DNA of 64,000 nucleotides, from contig CM077005.1 in the NCBI GenBank assembly GCA_039090855.1, positions 70,986,607 to 71,050,606 on the forward strand, read 5' to 3'. Below are positions 10,336 to 21,924 of the stretch, piece after piece; the stretch's first letter is position 1, and each line of letters opens with the position of its first letter. The notes under the pieces were generated by a model. That model worked only from the letters and a program-made list of their open reading frames with translations. It was not told the origin of the DNA and ran no database searches. Position numbers and translations under genes: made by a program. The stretch comes from Macrothele yani (lineage: Eukaryota; Arthropoda; Arachnida; Araneae; Macrothelidae).

Positions 10336-11772
10336 AGCACGTCTTTTGTAAAAAAAGATCGTGCTTATGTTACCGGTTTGTTCTTCGTCCGTCCGACAGT
10401 CCGCCCGCCCGTGTGTACCCACGATATCTCTGCAACTATTAGTCCGATTTGAAAAATTCTTTTTGCATTGGGAAGCTTGAAATATGCGAATGATGATCCT
10501 TTATTTTTTTTTTTTTTACGAAGTACAATTTCGCCGCTAGGGGGCGTAAATGCAGATGATGTCGAATTCAAAAATACGTTTTATTCCACATATTTGCTTC
10601 TAAACATCCGATTGAAAAAATTATTTTATCTTTCGATTTCATTTATATAGAAGAATATTTTAGATATAGTTACTTTTTCAAATTGCGCATAGATTTTCCG
10701 CTAGGGGGCGTAAAAGTAAATTACATTTTTCCCGATAACTCTTCTTCTAAAACTCCGATTCGAAAAAAATTTTCTTCAGCAGATACATCTCCTGATGGAA
10801 AATCTTTTGCATATAATTTCAAATTTTTGGTAAAAAATACTTTAGCCACCAGGGGGCGTAAGTGTTAATTTTTGCTTCTGATGTATTTGCCATAAAATCG
10901 GTGCTTCTAAAATATCGATTGAAAAAATTCTTTTGTGGATAATATCACATCGATAAACATTTTCGGAATATTTTCTTCTTAAAATATTCCACAGTTTCCC
11001 GCCAGGGGGCATAGATGTATATCTTATTTTTGTCAATATCTCTACTTCTAGTAGTCCGATTTGAAAAATTCCTTCTTTGTTAGATAGTGTTTCCAGTGTG
11101 ACATGTTTTTTATATAATTTCAAAAATTTCAAGTAATAGCGGTAAATTGCGTTTCCCCCTATATCTCTGCTTCTAAATCTCCGATTTGAAAAATTCTTTC
11201 TGCACCGGATACAGCTCCTGATGGGAAATCGTTTGCACAAAATTTATAGTTTTTGTAAAAAAAATGGTTTGGCCACCATGGAGCGTAAATCTTAATTTCA
11301 ATTTCTGATCTATTTGCAGCAAAATATGAGCTTCTAAATTCTTAAATGAAAAATTCGTCGTTTGTAAACAGATAGTACTTATGTCGACAAACTTTTTAGA
11401 AACATTTTCTTTTTAAAATAATGCATGGTTTCTACGCCAGGGACGTAGATGTATATCTTATTTTTGTCAATATCTCTACTTCTAGCAGTCCGATTTGAAA
11501 AATTCCTCTTTCTTTGTTGGATAGTTTTTCCGATGCGAAATGTTTTTCCTATAAATTCAAAATTTTCAAGAAAATCATAGACTTTCCGCTAGGGGACACA
11601 AAGGAAAATTGCGTTTTCTGCGTTATTTCTGCTTCTGAAACTCCGATTTGAAAAATTCTTCCTATATCGTATACAAGACCTGATGGAAAACATTTTTCAC
11701 ATAATTTCTAATGTTTGGTAAAGAATGGTTTGGCCACCAGGAGGCATAAGAGTTAATTTCTGCTTCTGAGGT
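10336..11772. mobile_element. Unclassified modular repeat element, copy B (3' truncated)
   Basis: It starts with the same hairpin-forming end as copy A (AGCACGTCTTTTG, 10336-10348) and follows the same order of blocks. Cores lie at 10534-10545, 10698-10709, 10846-10857 and 10999-11010. Degenerate ones are near 11273, 11437, 11586 and 11733. One module was lost by deletion near 11130. The element ends where a LINE 3' end begins at about 11773. It preserves the empty site for Tc1 element 3. Confidence 0.75.
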
Positions 11773-12322
11773 CATTGTCAACCATTATCGATCCACTGCT
11801 GGACGAAGGTCTCCCCAAGTTTCCTCCACAACAGTCTGTCTTGTGCCAGTCTCCTCCATGTCACTCCTGCATACTTTCGAATTTCATCCATCCATCTCCC
11901 ATGTGGTCTTCTTCTGGGTCTTTTCCTGTCCCTTGGAATCCAATCTAAAATTTCGGCTGTCCATCGATGGTCTGTCCTTCTGGCAGTATGTCCAGCCCAT
12001 TGCCATTTCAGGTATTTAACTCTGATCATCATGTCTTCCACTCTTGTCATTTTTCGGATCCACGAGTTCCTCTTCTTATCTCTCTTGGTTACACCAAGTA
12101 TGCACCTCTCCATGCTGCTTTTAGTTGTCTTCAGCCTTTGTATGTCTCTTTTAGTTAAGGTCCACGTCTCTGCACCATACGTAAGCACTGGAAGGATGCA
12201 TTGATCAAACACTTTTCTTTCAAGACATAATGGCATATTGCTCTTGAAAATTAAGCTGTTTCTTCCAAAAGCTCTCTAGGCAAGTTTTGTACGCCGATTA
12301 ATTTCTTCATCAATGTGACCTG
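11773..12322 (-). mobile_element. RTE-like LINE, 3' end fragment
   Basis: The minus-strand translation (12236 to 11778) has the C-terminal region MPLCLERKVFDQCILPVLTY through WAGHTARRTDHRW to FVQQWIDNG. It is nearly identical to the LINE copies at 25055 and 48824. It is 5' truncated and ends at the LINE 3' terminus next to the modular repeat. The open frame is intact over 152 residues, so the copy is fairly young. Confidence 0.9.
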
Positions 12323-12710
12323 TGAATTTCTGTGCACTGTGTTCTTGGCCTGTCACACACTTCTTGGGACCGGGGGCGCGTCAGGTTTCTTCTTTAAAGC
12401 CTTTTTCCCTGGCTCCATGTCATCCCCATACAGTGCTATATATGTAGACATAGATTATTCTTTTACATTTCTTAACATCTACTTCACGCACTTTGGTTTA
12501 ATTGTGCAAGTTCTTTAATTGTAATTAAAGGAATGTTTATTGTAATTGTGTTACAACATACTACGGATACATTACTGAAACCTTATTTTCTTTTGTTTAA
12601 CTACTTAGCACAGATTTACTGTGATAATATATTGCTGTGTGGAATTCTGTTCTGTATGGTATTGCTATGATGAATGGCAGAATACTCAATAAATTCAAAT
12701 TCAAATTTAA
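12323..12710. other. Possible 3' tail of another LINE
   Basis: The stretch ends in AATAAATTCAAATTCAAATT (12689-12708), a short tandem ATTCAA tail as seen at the 3' ends of CR1/Jockey-like LINEs. No coding sequence is recognised upstream of it. Confidence 0.35.
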
Positions 12711-13272
12711 GACGTGAAGTTATGAATATCAATCCGATTACATAACCTACACTATTCCCGAAAAATTTGCTACAACTTTTGTAAACAGTTCCCTACAACC
12801 CATGTACGTAAACACATCAACTTCGTAACTTTGCCACAAATTCAGAAAACTACATAAAAAGCTAAAAAACGAGAAAATCGCAGCAAATATCACAATCAAT
12901 TGCTATAAACGACTGAATTCCAAATAACCTAAGAATTTATACATAGAAAACATAAAATAAAGTCATACTACCCAGTGGAAAGTGATACCAGGTGTTTTCT
13001 TCTTAAATTTATTTGCACAGCCGAATGCCACGCAACATTCCATCGAAACTAATTATGAGTACACTGAAGTATGCTGTCAAACACACAAAAAACATCTACG
13101 CTGGTAAACAACTTTAACAAAAAAAATATGAGCTTCTAGAAATCTGAAATTTTCAATGCTTTCCTATGGCAGACACGACCAAGAGGGTAACCAAGCACGC
13201 GGAGCGATATCATAACAGTTAACAGGTCGGCTTCAGAAATCTGCGGTTAAGGCGTCTCCTATATTTCCTACA
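12711..13272 (-). repeat. Left arm of large THAP inverted repeat
   Basis: The reverse complement aligns with 13356-14137 along its length, including the CAACTAAT/TTAGTTTC region around the ATG, the exon, the donor and about 250 bp of following intron-like sequence. A unit of about 50 bp at 13221-13271 (AACAGGTCGG...) is repeated at 13302-13352 and inverted at 13357-13411. Confidence 0.85.
12972..13043 (-). CDS. THAP domain first exon (left arm)
   Basis: From ATG at 13043 it reads MECCVAFGCANKFKKKTPGI then TFHW, and a splice donor follows (CACTGG|GTAGTA). CCVAFGC has the Cys spacing of the N-terminal part of the C2CH THAP finger, and FHx marks the usual first-exon end. THAP domains bind DNA in cellular regulators and in P-element transposases. 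The remaining zinc ligands would be in a later exon that I cannot find. The aligned donor of the right arm is one base away, so splicing here is uncertain. Confidence 0.5.
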
Positions 13273-13575
13273 TGGAATTAGGAAATTTCCTACCTCCATG
13301 GTAACAGGTCCGCTTCAGAATCTGCGGTTAAGGCGTCGCCTATATTTCCTACATAGAGGTAGGAAATATAGGAGACGCCTTGACCGCAGATTTCTGAAGC
13401 CGACCTGTTAACTGTTATGATATCGCTTCGCGTGTTTGGTTACCCTCTTGATCGTGTCTGCCATAGGAAAGCATTGTGATTTTTAGAAGCTCATTTTTTG
13501 TTAAACTGGTCTGTCAGCGTAGATTTTGTTTTGTGTGTTTGACAGCATACTTTAGCTTGTTCATATTTAGTTTCC

Positions 13576-13646
13576 ATGGGATCCTACGTTGCATTCAGCT
13601 GTGCAAATAAGTTTAAAAAGAAAATACCAGGTATGTCATACCACCG
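13576..13646 (+). CDS. THAP domain first exon (right arm)
   Basis: From ATG at 13576 it reads MGSYVAFSCANKFKKKIPGM then SYHR, ending at the donor CACCG|GTTAGT. It is the mirror copy of the left-arm exon. The first Cys of the zinc pair has become Tyr, so this copy is probably non-functional. It is transcribed away from the shared central palindrome, in the opposite direction to its partner. Confidence 0.45.
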
Positions 13647-13723
13647 GTTAGTATCACTTTATTTTCTGTTTACTGGGTTTAATTAAGTTCTTTGGGATTC
13701 AAGCGTCGATTGCAATTTGCTGT

Positions 13724-13943
13724 GCCGCCCCGGTGGCGCAGTGGTCTAAGCGATGGCCTCTGATCATTCGTCGGAACGGGGTCCGGGTCCGAATCCCGGT
13801 GAGGCATGGATGTTGTGTTTGTCTTGCGGCACTGGCTCTCTCCCTTCCCTGGAACCAGTGACCCTAAATTAGGGACGGGTGACTACTTATAGCCTATTGA
13901 GTTGCTCACGGTGGTCGTTAAACTTCCAATCAAAAAAAAAAAA
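13724..13943 (+). repeat. tRNA-derived SINE, copy 2
   Basis: Plus-strand copy with A box TGGCGCAGTGG (13734-13744), B box GGTCCGAATCC (13786-13796), a body with CCCTAAATTAGGGACGGG, the end GGTGGTCGTTAAAC and a poly-A tail. Target duplication AATTTGCTGT at 13714-13723 and 13944-13953. Confidence 0.95.
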
Positions 13944-14137
13944 AATTTGCTGTGAATGACAACTGTATGATTTGCTTGCGTTTACCATATTATGTAATGT
14001 TTTAAATTTGTAGCAAAATTAGGAAGTCGCTAGGTTTACGTAGGTTATACAGAGCTGTTTACGAAAGTTATAGCAATTTTTTCTGGAATAGTGTAGGCTA
14101 TGTAATCGGAGGGGTATTCATAACTGAACAACGTTTT

Positions 14138-15386
14138 GAAAGGATGTTCAATATAACTACATTATTAAGATAATTATCTGTGAATTATTGAGAACCCACT
14201 TATAATTATGATAGTGTTCATATCCAAAAACTTTGCACTATAAACAACAACGATAGGGGTTAGGAATTAGCTACATTTATCCTGTTTTAGGGCTTGACCA
14301 GTACACCAAATTGCAGATTTGACCATAGCTTGTAAATAGTACTCATTTTAAACTAATAGACAAGCTTCTTTTGATAGTGTGCTGCAAGATCAGTTAATAA
14401 AACTGGAGCTCCTTTATTTAAAACTGAACTTCTCAGTACAAATACAGATTCTCTGGATTAGCAGAGGACATTAAAACAGTAACTTCTGCATGTTAGACAC
14501 TGCACTCACCATTTCTTGGAATTATATGACAACACACAACATCACTGTTAATATCTCCTGATTCACAACAAAACCACTTTGTATGTGAAACATAAAATGA
14601 TAGTGATACTAAACACAGTCGATAAAATGATGGTGATACTAAACACAGTCGATGAGAAAAGTGAAAGTTGAAACACAAAGGGTGCACAGATAAATAAAAG
14701 ATTAAAAAAAGAACAATAGAAAAAGATATAAATGAACAAGGAAACATTTGAAAGTGACCGAACATGAGTACCTTACAGTGAAGATTTGCACTTCTGGCTC
14801 CTCTCAAGCTATGACCCAGTAAACATATGTATGCACATTTTGATTTTTGAAGAAATATTCTCATAATACATGGAAATACGTTAGAATTATTAACACAGCA
14901 ATCATACATCTGAATTGCCTGTATTTACTGTTCATTCCAAAAATAGATTTGATTCTCTTCGGCTTCCCCATTTTTAGTCACTGCACATTTTTGGTATTCT
15001 AAAATTTCATGTTTTCTTATTCATTTTTCAGAGCAGTAAACATTTTAGGATCATCAGTTACTTTGATATAGGTATATTCCGTAAATGAGCTATTAGTCAA
15101 ATATATTTCCTTCACTTCTAATACCAAATGTCGTCTTTACCTGATTTAGTTGTTATTCTATAATGCGTGTATATGTTCTGAGATTAAAAATTGTTTTCAT
15201 GCATTTTAACTCTCTCATGAATAATCTGCTTTTTCTGTCTAATATTAATTACAGCATATATGCTCTAATTAAACTTTCCCCTTTTGGTCCTCTGTTGATA
15301 TTTAAAGTCCTTTTTGCTACCCTTTCTTCCTTTACATCATATCTTCCTTTTTTCTGGGTAAAATCAGTGAGATGTTGCTAAAAGGT
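14138..15386. repeat. Dispersed repeat copy 2 (14215-14925) and unassigned flank
   Basis: From about 14215 to 14925 the minus strand matches the repeat at 1857-2470 in several ordered blocks. Its outer part (CAGTAAATACAGGCAATTC on the minus strand, near 14925) also matches sequence near 40005. The remainder, 14925-15386, is AT-rich with nothing recognised. Confidence 0.55.
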
Positions 15387-15639
15387 AAGCTAACCGACCA
15401 GACGTCCCCAATTCTAGAGGACAGTCCTCGAATTTTGTTTACTGTCCCCAAAAACGTCTAAAGCCTTTGGGGACGCAAATTGTCCTCAAATTTTAATGTT
15501 TGTCCCCAAATGTTCTCGAATTTACACTTCCTCATTAACCCTTTAAATTTCCAATGAAAAATGTTCGTAAAAGTAATTTCCGTTGTACTAATTTTCCAAC
15601 ATGCTTCTTGTGAAAAAAAAAATTGACTTTTTTTTCTTT

Positions 15640-15866
15640 CTGTTTTTCTTTTTTTTTTGTTGGAGGTTTAACGACCACCGTGAGCAACTCAATGGGCTAT
15701 AAGCAGTCGCCCGTCCCTAATTTAGGGTCACTGGTTCCAGGGAAGGGAGAGAGCCAGTGCCGTAAGACAAACACAACATCCATGTCACACCGGGATTCGA
15801 ACCCGGACCCCATTCGGACGAATGATCAGAGGCCATCGCTTAGACCACTGCGCCACCGGGGCGGCC
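15640..15866 (-). repeat. tRNA-derived SINE, copy 3
   Basis: Minus-strand copy with the full family body and tRNA head, preceded by a T-rich tail. It directly abuts an older, diverged copy of the same family at 15871-16077. Target duplication is unclear (possibly CTTTCT). Confidence 0.85.
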
Positions 15867-15870
15867 TTTC

Positions 15871-16077
15871 TTGGTTTAACGACCACTACGAGCAACTCCA
15901 AGGACTATATAAGCAGTCACCTGTCTCTAATTTGGAGAAATTCGTTTTAGGGAAGAGAGAGAGAGCAAGTGCTGTAAGACAAACACACCATACATGTCTC
16001 ATTCGGCACTCGAACCTGTACCCACTTCTACGAATGGTCAGTGGCCGGCACTTGGTCAATGCACCACTGGCGCTGTC
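15871..16077 (-). repeat. Old diverged SINE of the same family, copy 4
   Basis: It keeps the family order GTTTAACGACCAC, GAGCAACTC, CTATATAAGCAGTC, AGACAAACAC and CACTGGCGCTG, with many substitutions. It represents an older subfamily next to a young insertion. Confidence 0.75.
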
Positions 16078-18258
16078 AAATTTCGACTGTACTTGTTCTG
16101 AGTTTCCCAAAAACTTTGGCAGGATGAAATATTCGCCATGCAATTAATATGGTGTGCAGCCTAATTTTAATTCAGCGCATGTACCTAAGGTAAAGCATTT
16201 CACTTTTGCTAGTATGTTCTCGCCATCATAGTTCTGCGCTTTGTCAATACAAATTACTAACATTCTACAAGATATATCCTTTTAAGACACAGATTTTCAT
16301 ATGTAATATCGCACATATTGAAGCAATGAGGATGTAGCAGACACGTAACTCTCAGCATGGTAACGAGCCTTAGTAACGTAAGTGAAGGACAACCAGCCCG
16401 GTTGAAATGATGGCTTCTTACTTTAAAATTTTAACTTCCGAGTACAAAATACGATATTTGGAAAAGATCCTTATGTGCTGAATGCAAGTATCTTCGAAGG
16501 TGATGCAAAAAGTTTTCCGAAAGTGCAAATAATAAATATTTTCGATTACTTCGTCTTTGGTCGAAGTGCCTTTACCGGAGAACAATTCGAGGCATATAAA
16601 AGTTTCGAAGCATATAACAATTTCTCGTCGTCGGTATTCTTTTTCAGGGTAATTTAGTTCGATCACTAACTCGTGAGTAATGAGTAATTTATGGAGAAAA
16701 TAGGTACGCTGCCTTAGTAAGTAAAATTCTCTTCCCTCCCAGGTGCGGAGACCTGTGAAAAAAAAGTTAGGTTTTCTTTCTTTCCAGGAATCGCTGATTT
16801 TGGATAAAACTCGCCCTTGAAAGGTCCTTTTTGAAAGTGTCTTTCTGAGTTCTGGGAAGCAATTTCCAAAACTAGAAAAATGAGCAAAATCTTTTTTTTT
16901 CTTCGTAAAATCATGGTGAAAAAACAAAATAATTTTGCTGTGCCCTATAATCTATTTATCCGTAAGTAAATGTAGCAGAATAACATCGACCTGCAAACAG
17001 ACCTACACACAAAAAAGGATTTTATTTGGACAACAATTTTAGCAATTACTTGCATTTTTCCACAAAAGTGTGATTCAGCTCCAGGTAAAAATCTAGATGT
17101 ACTAAAAATAAAGTGAACGGTAGTTTTGGGAGGAAATATCATATAGAACAAAGTAGTAAACTAAAAACCCCTAACACCGACAGCCAAATAACCTTAAAAG
17201 TGAAAAACCGAAAACTCGCAAAAAAAAGTTAGTCAGGGGAACGGTGTGCTCGAGATCTAAAAAAATACAGAAGAGCCAAAGATTTGATTCTGACTGAAAG
17301 TCAGGTATGCTAACAAATTAACTTTTAGCCCTATAAAAAGTTTCAACACCCCCTAGGTCAACCAGGAACCTTTTGAAAAGAGGCCCCTGGAGAAAAAAAA
17401 ACAAAAAAAAAACACGTGCACATAAGTGCCGATTGGGGACCGAAGCGTTTATTTAAGAAATATTTTGACTAAGAGACAAACTCTAAAAGGTGTTCTACAA
17501 GAAAATAGTCAGTAGTACCATAATTACACAAAAAAAAAAAAAAAAAAAAAAAATAGCCAACACCTTTTAAATTCAACTTGAAAACTTTGAATCAACGAAT
17601 GAAACGCCTGGCACAATAAGTGCAAGCTTTGCACTCCAATAGCGTTTGAACAAGTAAGCGATAAATTCTCTGCTTCACCAGAAATCACTGATTTCTGGGT
17701 AAAACTAACATCTAAAAGGTTCTCTGCCATTGAAGACTCTAACTCTTTAATAAAAGGTGTTTTCTAAGCTCTGGGAAGCGATCTCCCTTCGTTTGGCATA
17801 TAAGCGATTTTTTTCGGTACTGCCTTTAGAAACAGCAGCTAGTAGCCTGAAAAAGACTTACGGTCTCGATTTCCTCTATCACCAATTCATAATGCCAAAC
17901 AATCAAGGTATTTTTGTTTCAAATTTTTATAAACGCCGACCGCTAATGATTGCACTTTCTTGCCGGGACTGTTGCCACTTCACTGAAACTTCTCGATGAC
18001 GTCACGTGCTACATCCTCATGCAGTTTGGTGACAAAAAGATTTGAATATTTATTTGAGTACGTATGTGTCTCCAAATGAACTACGGATTTGGGGACGCCA
18101 CGCCCTTTTGTCCTCAAATCAGTGTCCCTATATCTGGTCACCTCATAAAAGGTCATTTCTTGCACAGTGGGTGTGGCATGTCTGTTTTGTCTATCGAGCT
18201 TATAACCTGTCTCTGTTTTATCAACAGATTATAATTTCTTCAAAGCAGAGGTATTTGT
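16078..18258. other. No gene recognised
   Basis: AT-rich with several long A or T runs (for example 17528-17553). Two related stretches (about 16785-16870 and 17680-17790, sharing CTGATTT, GGGTAAAACT-like and TTCTGGGAAGC-like blocks) suggest an old internal duplication. No protein or RNA is supported. Confidence 0.4.
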
Positions 18259-18488
18259 TTTTTTTTTTTTTTTTTTTGATTGGAAGTTTAACGACCACCG
18301 TGAGCAACTCAATGGGCTATAAGCAGTCGCCCGTCCCTAATTTAGGGTCACTGGTTCCAGGGAAGGGAGAGAGCCAGTGCCGTAAGACAAACACAACATC
18401 CATGCCTCAGCGGGATTCGAACCCGGACCCCTTACGGACGAATGATCACAGGCCAGCGCCTTAGACCACTGCGCCACCGGGGCGGCCC
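18259..18488 (-). repeat. tRNA-derived SINE, copy 5
   Basis: Minus-strand copy with poly-T start (its A tail) and target duplication GAGGTATTTGT at 18248-18258 and 18489-18499. Confidence 0.93.
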
Positions 18489-18499
18489 GAGGTATTTGT

Positions 18500-18890
18500 G
18501 GTAGCTGAAACATTCAAATATTTACTGTGGTTTATTTGCTCACAGTTCACGTTCTGATTAGCTCAATGTAATTAGCCTGTACTGTTTTGCACATCAGTGT
18601 AAATATCTTGTACCCAATATTTTGATAGTTGTTACAGATTTCCTGTATTGTGTATATATTTTTTATATTCTTTGATATTCTTGTTGTGTATCCATGCATC
18701 CCCCGCCCTTTATTTTTTGTTTTCCCATTAGGACTGAAGGATTAAGCTTTTTAAGAGAAAAGACACTCATACCTGGTGTGGCACACATTGTATGGGAAGG
18801 AAAGCATTTTGCTGCTGCTAGTGAAGGTTACTGAAGATGAGATTTAACTATTTGAGATAAGTGTTTTGTATTGGATTTAGATATAATTTT
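18500..18890. other. Unassigned AT-rich sequence
   Basis: Nothing recognised between two SINE insertions. Confidence 0.4.
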
Positions 18891-19107
18891 TTTTTTTGAT
18901 TGGAGGTTTAACGACCACCGTGAGCAACTCAATGGGCTATAAGCAATCGCCCGTCCCTAATTTAGGGTCACTGGTTCAGGGAAGGGAGAGAGCCAGTGCC
19001 GGAAGACAAACACAACATCCATGCCTCACCGGGATTCGAACCCGGACCCCTTACGGACGAGTAGTGATCAGAGGCCATCGCTTAGACCACTGCGCCACCG
19101 GGGCGGC
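18891..19107 (-). repeat. tRNA-derived SINE, copy 6
   Basis: Minus-strand copy with target duplication of the ATATAATTTT/ATATAAATTTT type at 18881-18890 and 19108-19118. The B box reads GGGTTCGAATCC on the minus strand. Confidence 0.9.
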
Positions 19108-19118
19108 ATATAAATTTT

Positions 19119-19772
19119 CATACAAACATTTGTCTTTAATGGTTTGAATTGCAGCAGTAAGCTAAGTTCCAGCTACAAATACTGTTGGTTAAGCTTTTAT
19201 TTTCTCGCATATATAAGAATAACTTCAAGAAGTTTAATATGTATGTGGGTATTAACTCACAATAATATTTCTTCCTGTTCTAACTAGCTCATTCTTTTTT
19301 GTCTTGTGTAACTAGAGGTATATTGAACCCCCATTAGAAAATTATAGTACTGACATATTTTCTACAGCTTACAATGTACATAATGAGTGTGAAATGCAGC
19401 TCACAGCTAGGCTTTTTGATGACAGAAATCGGAGGAAATCTTGAATTTAGCTGAAGTAAAAATATAACAGCATAAAATTATAAAGATATTAACTGCAATA
19501 TATGAAAATGTATAGTTATGGTAAACAAATAAATTACTTGAGTGAAAACTTTATTACTTAACTAATCAGATGAAATAGGCAGTCGTAAGAAGTTCTAGAT
19601 TAAAAATTCAGCATTAATTTTTGGAAATCAGATTTTGGTACTGGAGATGTTACATGGATAACAGTGAACTAAAGATGATTTTGTATCTGAAGGCAGAAAA
19701 TTTGCACTTCTATATTTCTCATGCACTTCTGATTAGTTATCCATTAATTTTTGTGGCCCTAAAATGTAAATT
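19119..19772. other. Unassigned AT-rich sequence
   Basis: No gene, RNA or repeat boundary recognised. Confidence 0.4.
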
Positions 19773-19783
19773 AAATGTGCATT

Positions 19784-19998
19784 TTTTTTTGATTGGAGGT
19801 TTAACGACCACCGTGAGCAACTCAATGGGCTATAAGCAGTCGCCCGTCCCTAATTTAGGGTCACTGGTTCCAGGGAAGGGAGAGAGCCAATGCCGTAAGA
19901 CAAACACAACATCCATGCCTGACCGGGATTCGAACCCGGACCCCTTACGGACGAATGATCAGAGGCCAACGCCTAGACCACTGCTCCACCGGGGCGGC
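19784..19998 (-). repeat. tRNA-derived SINE, copy 7
   Basis: Minus-strand copy with perfect 11-bp target duplication AAATGTGCATT at 19773-19783 and 19999-20009. Confidence 0.95.
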
Positions 19999-20009
19999 AA
20001 ATGTGCATT

Positions 20010-21560
20010 AGCGTATGGGCTGCTGTTAACAATGCTCTCTGTCATTAGAGCTAAAATTAATCACCTTGTTGTGTTGATTACCACACCTTAATTGATCAGG
20101 TTTTCCTATTCTTGAACATATGTTGTGCTAGCAACAAACTGCAGGATTTATCCTCAATGAATTCTTTATTAATAAATATAACCTTGCTCATAAATGGTAT
20201 ACATATGTTTCAGAAACCAAATTTAAAATCCTTATTATATACACACGTCTGTTTCATTTACTACTTAAAAACTTATTACATTATGAATGTGCCTCTGTTA
20301 ATAGTGTTTTGTATTAGAAGTATAATATTTTGAATGCAGTTGGATTTGTTTCAAAAGAGATCTTACAGTAGGAATTATTTCTGCTGCTTATGTAAATCTG
20401 TTTTTATCAAGACATTTTATCAACTCAGATTTCCTTTACTATCAGCAGGACTTGTAAATCCTATTTCCACAAACTAATAAATTGTATATTTTCTTGCTAT
20501 ATTTTGAAACTGCACCCTTTAAAAATATACCACCCTCCTCCCGGAAAAAGTTGCCTTCCTATTAAGCCTGTAGTTTTAAAATTATTTACATTCATACCTT
20601 TGAAGCCCACTACATTTCTGACCAAACCAGTTGGAATTTCCTGCCTACATTAGAAGAAACTAAAATCAGTCAAGTGCTTAAAGCAATTATAAAAAATAAG
20701 ATGAAGACACAGTAACGTCATATTTTGAGTCTGATTTTTTAAATTTCTCTTAACAAGCTCGCTGGTTCCCCATTTTTTCTGTAAAAATAAAATCTAGAAA
20801 TTTCATGAACTTTAATTTTTTTAAATAATAATGTTCAATGGGAATATTCTTCCCTCTCCCCTTGTTTATTTGCTTAAGACCAGTCATAATTGTTCTTCAA
20901 GTGAAACATACGTGGAATGTCGTTGTTTACTTTAATTTTCCTCCTGACAACATGGCAGAAGTATTCCCCTCTTTAGAGTGCGATCTTTTGAAAAATTCAC
21001 TCATAATACAAATTCTCTGAAGCTCGACCGTTACAATTTATATGATAAACAATATTTTATGATGATCTGCTAAGACGGAGAAAGATTTTAAACGCTTTAT
21101 AAAATTATGTTTAGTATAAACACATTTTAAATCGTCAGTTCATAAACGTCTCAGTCGTTACGAAGACGCTTTTTAAGATCTCTTTTCCTTCATGAAAATC
21201 TAAGTTTTTGTACTGAAATTTTTTTCATGTAAGCCTAAGAGTTTCTTAAACCCATTCGACTGCTTTTCCATTTCGCTTATAATTTAAGACAATGTAAAAT
21301 CTTAAGAAAACGAACAGGGTTTCACTAATGCTTTCCTACGGAAAATCGTCTGCTTTTTCATCTTGAGGGTAAATATGCCAAAGCTGGCGGTACTAATTTC
21401 ACCACGGAAGCGTATAAACCCGGTTTCATTTTGCTAGCATGGGAAGAGTTGGCGACAGCGTCTCCTCCAACGAGCCCTTATTCCGATCGCCATGATTTCC
21501 AACCTCCATGGTTATAGCGTATACCATGGTAGCGATCATATTTCTACCTCCATGGCGATT
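20010..21560. other. Unassigned sequence upstream of SGCB
   Basis: AT-rich up to about 21350. From about 21390 the GC content rises and several CCTCCATGG and TACCATGG palindromic words appear (21500-21560). No coding frame is convincing. Confidence 0.4.
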
Positions 21561-21924
21561 GCATGTACTTCTATCGATACTATCTGTTTAGTTATGCTAT
21601 CGATGTTATCTGTCGAGCTCGATCGCCAGCTTCCTGAAAGATGCTGAAACCGGAAGTGGATCCGCATCCTGAGCAAGCTCATCAAAATCATCAAAATAGT
21701 GGTACAAAAAGGAATTGTATCCACTATCCAGTGTTATCAGACAAGTCGATCTGTTGAAAAGATTGAAGACAAATGATTTAATTTTGCTTAGGATTTGATG
21801 TTACCAGTCGGAACAACATGTTCATTAATTTTGTTTTGAATAATATAAATTGTGCGATTTCGTAATCCTTCAATTCTTTGACAGTTTTAAACTTTGATAG
21901 TTTGATTTAAATCAAGATACCACA
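21561..21924 (+). promoter_or_regulatory. Probable SGCB promoter and 5' UTR
   Basis: The GC-richer stretch before the SGCB ATG holds a perfect DRE-type octamer TATCGATA (21572-21579), a second CTATCGATG-like site near 21597, and an ETS-like ACCGGAAGTG (21649-21658). DRE sites drive housekeeping promoters in insects and ETS-like sites do so in many animals. No TATA box is obvious and the transcription start is not determined. Confidence 0.35.

Larger units (their letters stand above)
13356..14137 (+). repeat. Right arm of large THAP inverted repeat
   Basis: It pairs with 12711-13272 and is longer only because a SINE (13724-13943) landed in it. Outer matching runs to about GGGGTATTCATAAC at 14111-14124. 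The two arms are diverged, so the inversion is old. Confidence 0.85.
15388..18150. mobile_element. Possible old transposon with GGGGAC-rich ends
   Basis: The left part (ACCGACCAGACGTCCCC, from about 15390) and the inverted right part (GGTGACCAGATATAGGG, ending about 18148) share GACCAGA and GAGGACA blocks. TTTGGGGACGC and TTGTCCTCAAAT occur in both (15466-15495 and 18090-18117). Similar TAAAAGG octamers lie just outside. No transposase is recognised. The evidence is weak. Confidence 0.3.

Noticed and set aside
13734..13796. Functional tRNA gene at the SINE head
   Set aside because: A and B boxes are present but the sequence is followed by the SINE body and tail with a target duplication, so it is a retroelement head.
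14493..14909. 138-codon minus-strand frame
   Set aside because: It lies in the dispersed repeat, whose other copy at 1857-2470 does not keep the frame.
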